The notes beneath the pieces were generated by a model, which saw nothing but the letters and a program-made list of their open reading frames with translations, was not told the DNA's origin and did no database searches. The translations under genes and the position numbers were made by a program. A stretch of DNA of 16,277 bases from the NCBI GenBank assembly GCA_002307095.1, contig DBTO01000013.1:1-16277 (forward strand), read 5' to 3'. Positions 1-7,329 of the stretch are shown one piece after another. Each line of letters opens with the position of its first letter. Position 1 is the first letter of the stretch. Source of the stretch: Sulfurospirillum sp. UBA1314 (lineage in GTDB: Bacteria; Campylobacterota; Campylobacteria; Campylobacterales; Sulfurospirillaceae).

Positions 1-27
1 TTTTAGATTAATCCCAAAGGGTATTTA

Positions 28-1458
28 ATGCAATTTGAAGTTGTTATTGGACTTGAGGTTCATGCTCAGTTAAACACAAAAACCAAGATTTTTTGCAGTT
101 GTCCAACCAGTTTTGGCGACGAACCCAATACCAACGTGTGTGAAGTTTGCCTAGGACTTCCTGGCGCTTTACCTGTTTTAAACAAAGAAGTGGTTAAAAA
201 AGCGATTGCTTTAGGTACCGCTATCAATGCAACGATCAATCAAAAATCCATTTTCAACCGTAAAAACTACTTCTATCCTGATCTTCCAAAAGGGTATCAG
301 ACCAGTCAATTTGAGATACCCATTGTTGAAGCAGGTGAGATTTACATCGATTTTGAAGACGGATCAACAAAACGCATTGGTGTCACAAGGGCGCACCTTG
401 AAGAGGATGCGGGTAAAAACATTCACCATGGAAGTGTCTCGCATGTAGACTTAAACCGTGCAGGAACACCACTGCTTGAGATCGTGAGTGAACCCGATAT
501 GCGAAGCAGCGAAGAGGCAATTTTATACCTTAAGAAACTGCATGCCATTTTACGCTACCTCGACATTAGCGATGCCAATATGCAAGAAGGAAGTTTTCGC
601 TGTGATGCGAACGTCTCGATTCGCCCAAAAGGTGAGACCAAGCTTTATACCAGAGCGGAGATTAAGAACCTCAACTCGTTTAAATTTATCCAAAAAGCGA
701 TTGATTACGAAGTAGAGCGCCAGAGTAATGCGTGGGAAGATGGCGTGTATGAAAGGGAAGTAATTCAAGAAACCAGACTTTACGATACCGAAAAAAATGA
801 AACACGAAGTATGCGAGGCAAAGAGGACAGTGCGGAGTACCGTTACTTCCCAGATCCTGACTTGCTACCGGTGCTTATTCCTGATGATATGCTAGCAGAG
901 TGCATCCAAATTCCAGAACTTCCTGACCAAAAACGTGATCGTTTCCTCAAAGAGTACGGCATTAAAGAGTACGATGCCAATGTAATTACCTCCAGTGTTG
1001 AAATGGCACATTTTTATGAAATGATGATCAATGAGGGAGCTGGTGCTAAAAACTCCGTAACGTGGCTTACGGTTGAGCTTCTTGCACGTCTGAACAATGG
1101 TATGACGCTTATGACTTCGCCTGTAGATGCTGTTAAATTGGCAAGGGTTGTGAAGCGTATTGAAGATGGAACGATCAGTGGAAAAGCGGCCAAAGAGGTG
1201 TTGGATTATTTGATGCAAAATGGCGTGAGTGTGGACGATGCCATTGAAACATTGGGTCTGAAACAAGTGAGTGACGATGGTGCTATTTTAGCCATTATCG
1301 ATGCGATCATGGCTGCCAATGCCGATAAAGTAGCAGAATACAGAAGTGGAAAAGATAAACTGTTTGGTTTCTTTGTCGGGCAAACGATGAAAGAGAGCAA
1401 AGGGGCTGCGAATCCTGCTAAAGTAAATGAACTTTTAAAATCCAGACTGGATGTTTAA
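28..1458 (+). CDS. gatB: Asp-tRNA(Asn)/Glu-tRNA(Gln) amidotransferase subunit B
   Basis: GatB is the tRNA-binding and kinase-like subunit of GatCAB. This cytosolic complex converts Glu-tRNA(Gln) to Gln-tRNA(Gln) (and Asp-tRNA(Asn) to Asn-tRNA(Asn)) in bacteria lacking the matching synthetase. The 476-residue length is normal for the family. The N-terminus has the signature IGLEVHAQL (residues 7-15), a four-cysteine zinc site (C23, C25, C38, C41), the family motif around YFYPDLPKGYQTSQ (about 82-95), and LEEDAGK and LNRAGTPLLEIVSEPD further on. The last ~150 residues look like the helical GatB/YqeY tail domain. The ATG at 28 has an AAAGGG ribosome binding site about 7 bases upstream. It heads the plus-strand operon, 6 bases before gpsA. 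Its promoter would lie outside the window. Confidence 0.97.
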   Translation: MQFEVVIGLEVHAQLNTKTKIFCSCPTSFGDEPNTNVCEVCLGLPGALPVLNKEVVKKAIALGTAINATINQKSIFNRKNYFYPDLPKGYQTSQFEIPIVEAGEIYIDFEDGSTKRIGVTRAHLEEDAGKNIHHGSVSHVDLNRAGTPLLEIVSEPDMRSSEEAILYLKKLHAILRYLDISDANMQEGSFRCDANVSIRPKGETKLYTRAEIKNLNSFKFIQKAIDYEVERQSNAWEDGVYEREVIQETRLYDTEKNETRSMRGKEDSAEYRYFPDPDLLPVLIPDDMLAECIQIPELPDQKRDRFLKEYGIKEYDANVITSSVEMAHFYEMMINEGAGAKNSVTWLTVELLARLNNGMTLMTSPVDAVKLARVVKRIEDGTISGKAAKEVLDYLMQNGVSVDDAIETLGLKQVSDDGAILAIIDAIMAANADKVAEYRSGKDKLFGFFVGQTMKESKGAANPAKVNELLKSRLDV

Positions 1459-1464
1459 ACGGTT

Positions 1465-2358
1465 ATGGGCGTGAGTATAGCAGTTATTGGAGCTGGAAAA
1501 TGGGGACAAGCACTTCAGTTTGCGCTCTCTTTTAACTTTACATGTAAAATAACTTCGCGTCAACCCAAAGCCATTGAAAATTTTGTGAGCCTTGAAGAAG
1601 CGCTAAAGTGTGAATACCTCATTTTCGCACTTCCAGCGCAAGTGGTGCGTCATTGGTTGGAAGCACATTTTACGTTTCATGGGCAAAAAATTTTGGTTGC
1701 TGCCAAAGGCATTGAGCAAGGAAGTGGCGCCTTTTTAAATGAAATTTTTGCACAGCATGTGCCAGAAGAAAATCTCAGCTTTTTATCGGGGCCTTCGTTT
1801 GCCTCTGAAGTGATGCAAGGACTGCCTACGGCGCTTGTGATTAATTCAACCAACGAAGGACTCTCTAAAGAGTTCGCCGCCTTTTTCCCTTCGTTTATCA
1901 AAACCTATACCTCAAAAGATGTCATTGGTGCAGAGGTGTGTGGGGCGTATAAAAACGTGCTGGCGATTGCGAGCGGCATTTGTGATGGGCTAGGACTTGG
2001 CAACAATGCACGTGCGAGTTTGATAGCTAGAGGGCTTGTGGAAATGCGCCGTTTTGGAAAATATTTTGGTGCGCATGATGAGACCTTTTTGGGGCTCAGT
2101 GGTGCAGGAGATCTCTTTTTAACGGCTTCCAGCACCCTTTCGCGCAACTATCGTGTGGGACTTTTTTTAGCGGAAGGCAAAAAACTAGAAGACATCTTAG
2201 TCGCTCTTGGCGAAGTGGCAGAGGGTGTTTTTACCTCTGAAGCCATTTTTGAGCTTTCCAAAAAACATGCGATTTATACACCCATTGCGCATGAAATAGC
2301 ACTGATTTTAAAGGGCAAAGAGCCACGCATCAGTGTGAAAGATTTATTGGCCGATTGA
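1465..2358 (+). CDS. gpsA: NAD(P)-dependent glycerol-3-phosphate dehydrogenase
   Basis: GpsA reduces dihydroxyacetone phosphate to sn-glycerol 3-phosphate, the backbone for phospholipids. The Rossmann motif GAGKWG is at residues 9-14. The family motif LSGPSFASE is near 106-114. The catalytic lysine lies in CGAYKN (K163). The substrate-binding segment GNNARASLIARG starts at 179, followed by GLSGAGDLFLT. At 297 residues it is shorter than the ~330-340 of E. coli GpsA, but no core motif is missing, and short forms are usual in Campylobacterota as I recall. It follows gatB by 6 bases, and its TGA stop shares one base with the ATG of the next gene (TGATG), so translation is probably coupled. One TTACATGTAA palindrome lies in codons 25-28 (FTCK). 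Confidence 0.97.
   Translation: MGVSIAVIGAGKWGQALQFALSFNFTCKITSRQPKAIENFVSLEEALKCEYLIFALPAQVVRHWLEAHFTFHGQKILVAAKGIEQGSGAFLNEIFAQHVPEENLSFLSGPSFASEVMQGLPTALVINSTNEGLSKEFAAFFPSFIKTYTSKDVIGAEVCGAYKNVLAIASGICDGLGLGNNARASLIARGLVEMRRFGKYFGAHDETFLGLSGAGDLFLTASSTLSRNYRVGLFLAEGKKLEDILVALGEVAEGVFTSEAIFELSKKHAIYTPIAHEIALILKGKEPRISVKDLLAD
1538..1547. repeat. TTACATGTAA palindrome, copy 1
   Basis: Exact copy inside gpsA, extended to TTTACATGTAAA, read as FTCK. Confidence 0.9.
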
Positions 2359-3449
2359 TGTTGAAATTTTTCCTTGTATGTCTACTTTTTTCTTCGATTC
2401 TACACGCCAAAACACCTCCATTAGAAGATATGATTGCTCAGATGATTATCATTGGATTTGATGGTACAAAAGAGGGCGACAAATGGGTTGAACAGATCGC
2501 AAAAGATATTAAACGTGAAAAAGTCGGTGGCATTTTGATTACCGATAAAAATGTTCAAAACCAAGCACAGCTTCGAAAACTCAATGATTATTTAAGAGCA
2601 CAAGCGCCCAAAGGGCTTCCTTTGATTGTGGCAGCGGAACACGAAGGTGGTAAAAATTTTTTTGATGCTAAAAAAGGTTTTAGCGAAATTCCCTCCGCGT
2701 ATGAGCTTTTTCAAAACAAAGATATTGCTGAGACAGAGGCACTGTATCAAAAACTGAGTTTCGATCTGGCACAAAGTGGTATTAATGTCAATTTTGCGCC
2801 CGTCCTTGATCTTCAACCCAAATATGATGTATTAGATAGCTCCAAATTGCAGCGCAGTTACGCTGCGTATGAAGAGATTGTTACGACCTATGCGATGTTG
2901 TTTATCAATGCTCTTAGCGCAGAAGGTGTGATGCCCGTTGTCAAGTATTTTCCAACCTCGGGTGCCAATCTTTGGAATAACTTTTCCAGTGAAGAAGACG
3001 TCACCAAAACATGGCGTTTTGAGCAGTTAAAACCCTATTATGATCTGATCGCTTTTGGTAAAATGGACGCGGTTTTGATCTCCCATGTGATGCACAAAGA
3101 GATTGATCCCAAAAATCCAGCGCTTTTTTCAAAATCGCTTATTCAAGGCTTACTGCGAGATAAAATGCACTTTGAAGGGGTTGTGTTTGCCGATAATTTA
3201 CGCACAAACTCGATTGCAAGTAGTGCTGATTTTAAGCAACGTGTGATTCGCAGTATTGATGCGGGGGCTGATATTTTGGTCTTTACCAACTATTTTGCTG
3301 AGAGTGCGAGTATGACCTTTACGGTTAATCAAATTATTAAAGATGCCATCCAACGCGGTGAGCTGAGTACGGAGCGTATTGCGCTCTCCTATGAGCGTAT
3401 TGTACGGTTTAAACAAAAATTATCGAAAAGAGGAAGCCATGTTAATTAA
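2358..3449 (+). CDS. Secreted divergent glycoside hydrolase family 3 protein (NagZ-like)
   Basis: This 363-residue protein has an N-terminal signal peptide (KFFLVCLLFSSILHA, cleavage probably after A17), so it should be periplasmic. It then follows the family 3 TIM-barrel plan of beta-N-acetylhexosaminidases: IIIGFDG (30-36), VGGILIT (56-62), a version of the DQEGG substrate loop (EHEGG, 94-98), VNFAPVLDL (144-152), MDAVLISHV (236-244) and GVVFADNL (274-281), with the likely nucleophile at D279. The loop that carries the general acid/base dyad in NagZ (KHFPGHG...DSH) reads KYFPTSG here, without the histidines. A catalytic role is therefore doubtful, and binding or altered specificity is possible. 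I chose the ATG at 2358 over an in-frame TTG at 2355 because it gives the TGATG overlap with gpsA. The 3' end overlaps the next gene by 11 bases. Confidence 0.85.
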   Translation: MLKFFLVCLLFSSILHAKTPPLEDMIAQMIIIGFDGTKEGDKWVEQIAKDIKREKVGGILITDKNVQNQAQLRKLNDYLRAQAPKGLPLIVAAEHEGGKNFFDAKKGFSEIPSAYELFQNKDIAETEALYQKLSFDLAQSGINVNFAPVLDLQPKYDVLDSSKLQRSYAAYEEIVTTYAMLFINALSAEGVMPVVKYFPTSGANLWNNFSSEEDVTKTWRFEQLKPYYDLIAFGKMDAVLISHVMHKEIDPKNPALFSKSLIQGLLRDKMHFEGVVFADNLRTNSIASSADFKQRVIRSIDAGADILVFTNYFAESASMTFTVNQIIKDAIQRGELSTERIALSYERIVRFKQKLSKRGSHVN

Positions 3450-4665
3450 AAATGCTTTGGTGTCAACACGAGAGGGAGTTGTGAGTCACGATGTATTGAT
3501 CCAAGAGGGTAAAATTGTTGCCGTTGGCAAAGATCTTGATGCTTCTAATCATGAGGTGATCGATGCCGATGGACTTTACATACTTCCAGGTCTTATTGAT
3601 CTTAACGTGCGTTTTTCCAACAGCTGTCTCAATCAAGAATACATCGATAAACTCTCCAACAGTTGTCTCAAAGGTGGCGTTACAACGGCGGTGGTGATGT
3701 CTGATTTTAGCCCACGCCTTGAGAGTGCGACACTCTTAGAGCTGGTAAAATTTAAGATCGACCAAGCCAAAGTCAATCTGCATATGAGCGCTCCTTTAGC
3801 CGATGAAAAAGAGGACCAACTCCACAATATTGCGACGTTGCTCAACAATGGTGCCGCAGCCATTTTAGCCGATTCACATCGCAATGCCAACCTTTTAAGA
3901 CGCGGCATGCAGTACGCAACGATGAAAAAAAGACCTCTTTTTGTACAGTGTTATGAACCAAACTTAGACGATAACGGACTGATGAACGATGGTGTGATTG
4001 CTTCCAAATTGGGGCTCTCAGGGATCTCTAAGATCTCAGAAACAGCTGAAGTTGCCAAAGTGGCAGAGATGGCACATTTTTACGGTGCGACGGTGGTTTT
4101 AAAATCGCTCTCAACCAAACGTGCTTTAGACATTGCCAAAGCACATAAAGCATTTAAATCGGATCTGTATGCGGAAGTTTCGATTCATCATCTTGCCAAA
4201 AATGACACCAGTTGTGATGGCTTTAATACCTATGCAAAATTGATGCCACCGCTTCGAGAAGAAGAGGAGCGCAAGGCTCTCATTGAAGCATTGAAAGAGG
4301 GCTTGGTCGATATTCTCACCTCCGCACACTCACCTAAATCCATTTTATACAAAGATGTGGCATTTGAAGATGCTGCGTTTGGGATAGGATCGATTGAAGA
4401 GTTTTTAACACTCGCCCATACGTTTTTAATCAAAAATGGCGTGATTGATTTTAACGAGCTGATTCGCATCTGTTGTGTCAATCCTGCCCATATTTTAGGG
4501 CTTTCGTCTAAAGGTGCTATCAAAGTGGGATATGATGCTGACTTAGTCTTGTTTGACCCTAAAGAAAGTTATGAAGTGAGCAATAAACACTCGCTCTATT
4601 ATGGTGAGACGTTGCATGGTAAAGTCAAAAAAGTGATTGTCGCTGGAAAGCTGCTATTGAATTAA
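3439..4665 (+). CDS. pyrC: Dihydroorotase-like protein lacking metal ligands (PyrC' type)
   Basis: This 408-residue protein is homologous along its length to type I dihydroorotases (amidohydrolase superfamily, pyrimidine synthesis). The N-terminal beta-sandwich leads to GLYILPGLIDLNVRF. In active enzymes the strand reads D-x-H-x-H-x-R. Here residues 54-60 are DLNVRFS, so both zinc-binding histidines are replaced (N56, R58). The late aspartate motif (ATDHAPH in active enzymes) is also changed, to TSAHSPK. The HHL motif is kept (SIHHLAK). This pattern matches the inactive PyrC' proteins that support aspartate transcarbamoylase assembly in some bacteria. A true pyrC is then expected elsewhere in the genome. 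The start at 3439 has an AGAGGAAG ribosome binding site, and upstream in-frame codons lie inside the previous gene. It is the last gene of the plus-strand operon. Confidence 0.85.
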   Translation: MLIKNALVSTREGVVSHDVLIQEGKIVAVGKDLDASNHEVIDADGLYILPGLIDLNVRFSNSCLNQEYIDKLSNSCLKGGVTTAVVMSDFSPRLESATLLELVKFKIDQAKVNLHMSAPLADEKEDQLHNIATLLNNGAAAILADSHRNANLLRRGMQYATMKKRPLFVQCYEPNLDDNGLMNDGVIASKLGLSGISKISETAEVAKVAEMAHFYGATVVLKSLSTKRALDIAKAHKAFKSDLYAEVSIHHLAKNDTSCDGFNTYAKLMPPLREEEERKALIEALKEGLVDILTSAHSPKSILYKDVAFEDAAFGIGSIEEFLTLAHTFLIKNGVIDFNELIRICCVNPAHILGLSSKGAIKVGYDADLVLFDPKESYEVSNKHSLYYGETLHGKVKKVIVAGKLLLN

Positions 4666-4670
4666 TAACG

Positions 4671-4717
4671 GATGTTATGCACTTCTTCAAAAGAGCGTAA
4701 CATCTTACCTTTTATTT
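4671..4717 (+). terminator. Hairpin H1, likely terminator of the gatB operon
   Basis: GATGTTATGC (4671-4680) pairs with GCGTAACATC (4695-4704) over 10 pairs, one of them G-U, with further pairing inside the loop. A T-rich stretch follows (TTACCTTTTATTT). It begins 5 bases after the stop of the dihydroorotase-like gene, so intrinsic termination on the plus strand fits. Confidence 0.6.
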
Positions 4718-4718
4718 C

Positions 4719-4738
4719 TCATAAAACTTGTTTTATGA
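4719..4738. repeat. Hairpin H2
   Basis: TCATAAAA (4719-4726) and TTTTATGA (4731-4738) form a perfect 8-pair stem around a CTTG loop. It is the second of five consecutive hairpins between the convergent units. Confidence 0.5.
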
Positions 4739-4751
4739 AGCTTTAGGAGGT

Positions 4752-4771
4752 GTCGGGGATGAATCCCTGAC
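4752..4771. repeat. Hairpin H3
   Basis: GTCGGGGA pairs with TCCCTGAC, including one G-U pair, closing a TGAA tetraloop. An AGGAGG stretch sits just upstream (4745-4750), but the ATG inside the hairpin opens only a three-codon frame, so no gene is called. Confidence 0.45.
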
Positions 4772-4802
4772 CTTAAACAATGGGTTTTACTCATTGTTTA
4801 AG
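4772..4802. terminator. Hairpin H4, long perfect stem, possible terminator
   Basis: CTTAAACAATG (4772-4782) and CATTGTTTAAG (4792-4802) match over 11 perfect pairs around a 9-base spacer. With the inner G-U and G-C pairs the stem reaches 13 pairs. It may act in either direction between the two converging transcription units. Confidence 0.5.
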
Positions 4803-4807
4803 ATACC

Positions 4808-4826
4808 GTTACGCAAACTGCGTAAC
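4808..4826. terminator. Hairpin H5 downstream of truA
   Basis: GTTACGCA and TGCGTAAC form a perfect 8-pair stem with an AAC loop, starting 6 bases beyond the truA stop on the minus strand. Its arms repeat those of H1 (GCGTAACAT is present at 4695 and again at 4820). No clear T run follows on the minus strand, so the terminator role is tentative. Confidence 0.45.
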
Positions 4827-4831
4827 ATTAG

Positions 4832-5566
4832 TTAATAAAAGACTCGTGAGAGATAAAGTCCGCACGCTGGAATCAGTGTTGTGGACACTTTCATTTTACG
4901 ATCGCGTTGCGCGATAAGTTCATGATATGAGAGCGTTCCATCGCACGCTTTAAGTAAACTTCCGCACATCATCCGTACTTGTGAGCGCAAAAAAGCATCG
5001 CCTAAAAAATAGATAACAATCAGATGTTTATAGCGGTACGCTCCTGCTTTAAAGATCGTACGCTCATCTTTCGTTGTACCACCACCTAATTTTTTAAAAT
5101 ACTCAAAGTTATGAAATCCGACAAAAACCTGTGCATATTCATTCAATTTTATAACATCCAGTGTGTTTACATGTAAAGCATAATGGGCTAAAAAAGGCTG
5201 ATACGCTCCATCGTAAAGCACGTAACGGTACAGCCTTTTTTTGGCATCAAAACGTGCATGAAACGAGGCATCAACAGGCGTAATACGCTGAATAAAAATA
5301 TGTGGCGCTAAAAAAGCATTGAGATGGGTTTGAAGTTTTGTAAGATCACTCCAAAATGGTGGAAGGTTTACATGTAAGACTTGATGGGTTGCATGCACAC
5401 CTGTATCGGTACGTCCGCTGCCTACAACGGTGGTTTCGATGTTAATATGCTGCAAAGCTCTTGTAATGACACCTGCGACACTTTGGCATGTTTTGGTCTC
5501 ATTTTTTTGAATCTGAAAGCCAATGAAAGCACTTCCATCGTAACTTAGGGTAATTTTGACACGCAT
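4832..5566 (-). CDS. truA: tRNA pseudouridine(38-40) synthase
   Basis: TruA isomerises uridines 38-40 in the anticodon arm of many tRNAs. The 244-residue protein has the family features: SYDGSAFIGFQ near the start (8-18), the catalytic motif GSGRTDTGVHA with nucleophile D54, the SFHARFDAKKRLYRY segment, and GDAFLRSQVRMM near the C-terminus, which belongs to the conserved active-site core. It is the last gene of the minus-strand cluster, 6 bases after the permease stop. Two TTACATGTAA palindromes fall in it, both read as LHV (YALHVN and QVLHVN). Confidence 0.97.
   Translation of the reverse strand: MRVKITLSYDGSAFIGFQIQKNETKTCQSVAGVITRALQHINIETTVVGSGRTDTGVHATHQVLHVNLPPFWSDLTKLQTHLNAFLAPHIFIQRITPVDASFHARFDAKKRLYRYVLYDGAYQPFLAHYALHVNTLDVIKLNEYAQVFVGFHNFEYFKKLGGGTTKDERTIFKAGAYRYKHLIVIYFLGDAFLRSQVRMMCGSLLKACDGTLSYHELIAQRDRKMKVSTTLIPACGLYLSRVFY
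5167..5176. repeat. TTACATGTAA palindrome, copy 2
   Basis: Exact copy inside truA, extended to TTTACATGTAAA, read as LHV on the minus strand. Confidence 0.9.
5368..5377. repeat. TTACATGTAA palindrome, copy 3
   Basis: Exact copy inside truA, read as LHV, 201 bases from copy 2. Confidence 0.9.
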
Positions 5567-5572
5567 AAGTAT

Positions 5573-6598
5573 TTAGAAAACAGCACGAATGCGCTTTTGG
5601 TAGATGATGTAGGAGAGCAAAAACGTGACAACAAAAACAATCACAGGTGCAATCTGCGCAAACCACGTTGAGACCAGTGTGGTAAACACAAAATAAAGCG
5701 CAATGGTCGCGAACATCTCAAGATAAATACTACCCTTATTGTAGCGGTATGTAACGACACCAATGCTCAGTGCAATCAAAGTTGAGACAACAGGGAAAAG
5801 CGCAATGAGTAGAAAAAAGGAGAGGTCATAGGCACGTTTTGTATCGGTGTAAACACCATTCCAATACTCTTTAATGCTTTGGATTGCTCCGACGGCTGTT
5901 TTAGGCTGTGAGTTGATGTGCATGCGTTCAAAATCTGTTTGTTGGATGCCATCTTTTGCAAATTCAAAGATTTTACCTTGATCAAGGTTTAGTCTTAGAA
6001 TCCCTTTTTCATTTTCAATGTCTGCATTGGTCGCAACAATCAGCTTTTCATCCTCTTTGTCCGTTTTAATTTGATAAAGCGTTACCCCAGTGTAGAGTTT
6101 ATTGTTATCGCTGTGTTCAATGTAAACGAGCCAATCGGAAAATTTCTGACCAAATTCATTGGCTTTAATGTTGAATTTTGCTTCGACTTTTTTATACTCA
6201 ATAAAATTGGTATTGAGCTGTTTGGAGATAGGAATAAAGATAAAAATATCAAGAATAAGAACAAAAGAGAGAAGCGAAGAGAGTGTTAAAAAGAGCTTAG
6301 CAATCTTTTTTGGATTGTAGCCAAGGGTGAAAAGAACAATGGTTTCATTCTCTTTGGAAAGGTTAAAGAGGGTAATACACAAGGCGATAAAAAACGTTAA
6401 AGGTAGAGTATAGACCAATGTGCGTGGTAGCAAGTAAATATAGAGTGTTCCCAGCTCAAAGAAATCCATCTTGATAATAGCCGTCATGGCGGTTAATTTG
6501 ATAAAAAAGATCACAGAAGTGATAAAAAAGAGAATAAAAAACAGAGCACTAAAGAGCTCACTGAAATGTTTTAAAAGATAACGACTGACTCTATTCAT
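5573..6598 (-). CDS. LptF/LptG (YjgP/YjgQ) family permease
   Basis: The protein is a 341-residue inner-membrane permease of the kind that moves lipopolysaccharide out of the inner membrane, with an LptB ATPase and LptC as usual partners. The layout is typical: hydrophobic segments near residues 14-34, 47-78 and 102-125, a polar stretch of about 130 residues (the periplasmic beta-jellyroll of this family), then three hydrophobic segments in the last 85 residues. The N-terminus MNRVSRYLLKHF and the motif TLGYNPKKIAK are in family style. I cannot tell LptF from LptG by eye. Its ATG overlaps the stop of the prepilin peptidase by 4 bases (ATGA). The partner permease is not in this window. Confidence 0.88.
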   Translation of the reverse strand: MNRVSRYLLKHFSELFSALFFILFFITSVIFFIKLTAMTAIIKMDFFELGTLYIYLLPRTLVYTLPLTFFIALCITLFNLSKENETIVLFTLGYNPKKIAKLFLTLSSLLSFVLILDIFIFIPISKQLNTNFIEYKKVEAKFNIKANEFGQKFSDWLVYIEHSDNNKLYTGVTLYQIKTDKEDEKLIVATNADIENEKGILRLNLDQGKIFEFAKDGIQQTDFERMHINSQPKTAVGAIQSIKEYWNGVYTDTKRAYDLSFFLLIALFPVVSTLIALSIGVVTYRYNKGSIYLEMFATIALYFVFTTLVSTWFAQIAPVIVFVVTFLLSYIIYQKRIRAVF

Positions 6599-7326
6599 AA
6601 GATAAATTCCATTACATGTAAAATTGGTAGATCAAAAAACCATGTGAGCAAAAGCCCTAAGGCTAGAAATGGAATAAAGGGAAGCTCATACCCCTTTTTG
6701 CGCACAATCATAAAAGCAACCAAAGCAATCACTGCACTGATATAGATCGCTACAAGCCCTAGTTTGATGCCAAGTACCGCACCGATAATACCCGCGATAA
6801 TAATGTCCGCTTCGCCCATCACCTCTTTTTTAGCCAGCGCTGAGATAGCAAAGCGTAAAAATGTAAATGCTCCCATCAGTAAAAGCCCATTTTGAAGCGA
6901 TTGCAGAGGCATTTGCGTGCAAAAAGCGATGATGAGTGCGGGTAAACTAAGAGCATCCGGAACAGCTTTAAAGCGCAAATCAATGATACTGAGTGCGAGT
7001 AAAAGCGCAAAAACAGAGCCCATCAAAAGCGCTTGGGTGAGACTTTCTAAACGGTAAAAACAGAGACCATAAAGCAGAGCAGAGCTAAGCTCAACAAGCG
7101 GATATTGCACCGAAATAGGTTCCTTACAAAACGCACATTTTCCTCTTAAAAAGAGCCACGAGAAGAGAGGGATGTTGTGGTACCATTTCAAAGGATGGAG
7201 GCATTTTGGACAGTGCGATGCGGGAAGATTGATGCTCTGATGATGAGGCAGACGTACAATCGCAACGTTTAAAAACGATCCTATGCAGACACCCAAAAGC
7301 ATGATGAAAACAGCTTCAAACCCCAT
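6595..7326 (-). CDS. Prepilin peptidase, A24 family (PilD/GspO type)
   Basis: This integral-membrane aspartic peptidase cleaves the leader of type IV prepilins and pseudopilins, and in bifunctional members also N-methylates the new N-terminus. The 243-residue protein has the N-terminal motif GSFLNVAIVRLP (16-27), two CxxC pairs (C39/C42 and C64/C67) in the cytoplasmic zinc-type domain, and both catalytic aspartates: D116 in IIDLRFKAVPD and D174 in GEAD. Roughly seven hydrophobic segments follow the usual pattern. I prefer the ATG at 7326 over a TTG at 7329; AAGGG lies about 9 bases before it. It probably serves a type II secretion or DNA-uptake pseudopilus, but no pilin gene is in the window. 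A TTACATGTAA copy lies in the last codons (ILHVMEF). Confidence 0.93.
   Translation of the reverse strand: MGFEAVFIMLLGVCIGSFLNVAIVRLPHHQSINLPASHCPKCLHPLKWYHNIPLFSWLFLRGKCAFCKEPISVQYPLVELSSALLYGLCFYRLESLTQALLMGSVFALLLALSIIDLRFKAVPDALSLPALIIAFCTQMPLQSLQNGLLLMGAFTFLRFAISALAKKEVMGEADIIIAGIIGAVLGIKLGLVAIYISAVIALVAFMIVRKKGYELPFIPFLALGLLLTWFFDLPILHVMEFIL
6612..6621. repeat. TTACATGTAA palindrome, copy 4
   Basis: Exact copy near the 3' end of the prepilin peptidase gene, read as LHV. It ends 13 bases before the permease start codon. Confidence 0.9.
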
Positions 7327-7329
7327 CAA

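Noticed and set aside
892..1266. Minus-strand open frame of 124 codons inside gatB.
   Set aside because: It is antisense to a conserved gene, shows no family resemblance, and has no plausible ribosome binding site.
4745..4770. AGGAGG followed by ATG AAT CCC TGA, resembling a leader peptide start.
   Set aside because: The frame is only three codons long and lies within hairpin H3 after the end of an operon, with no gene downstream on that strand.
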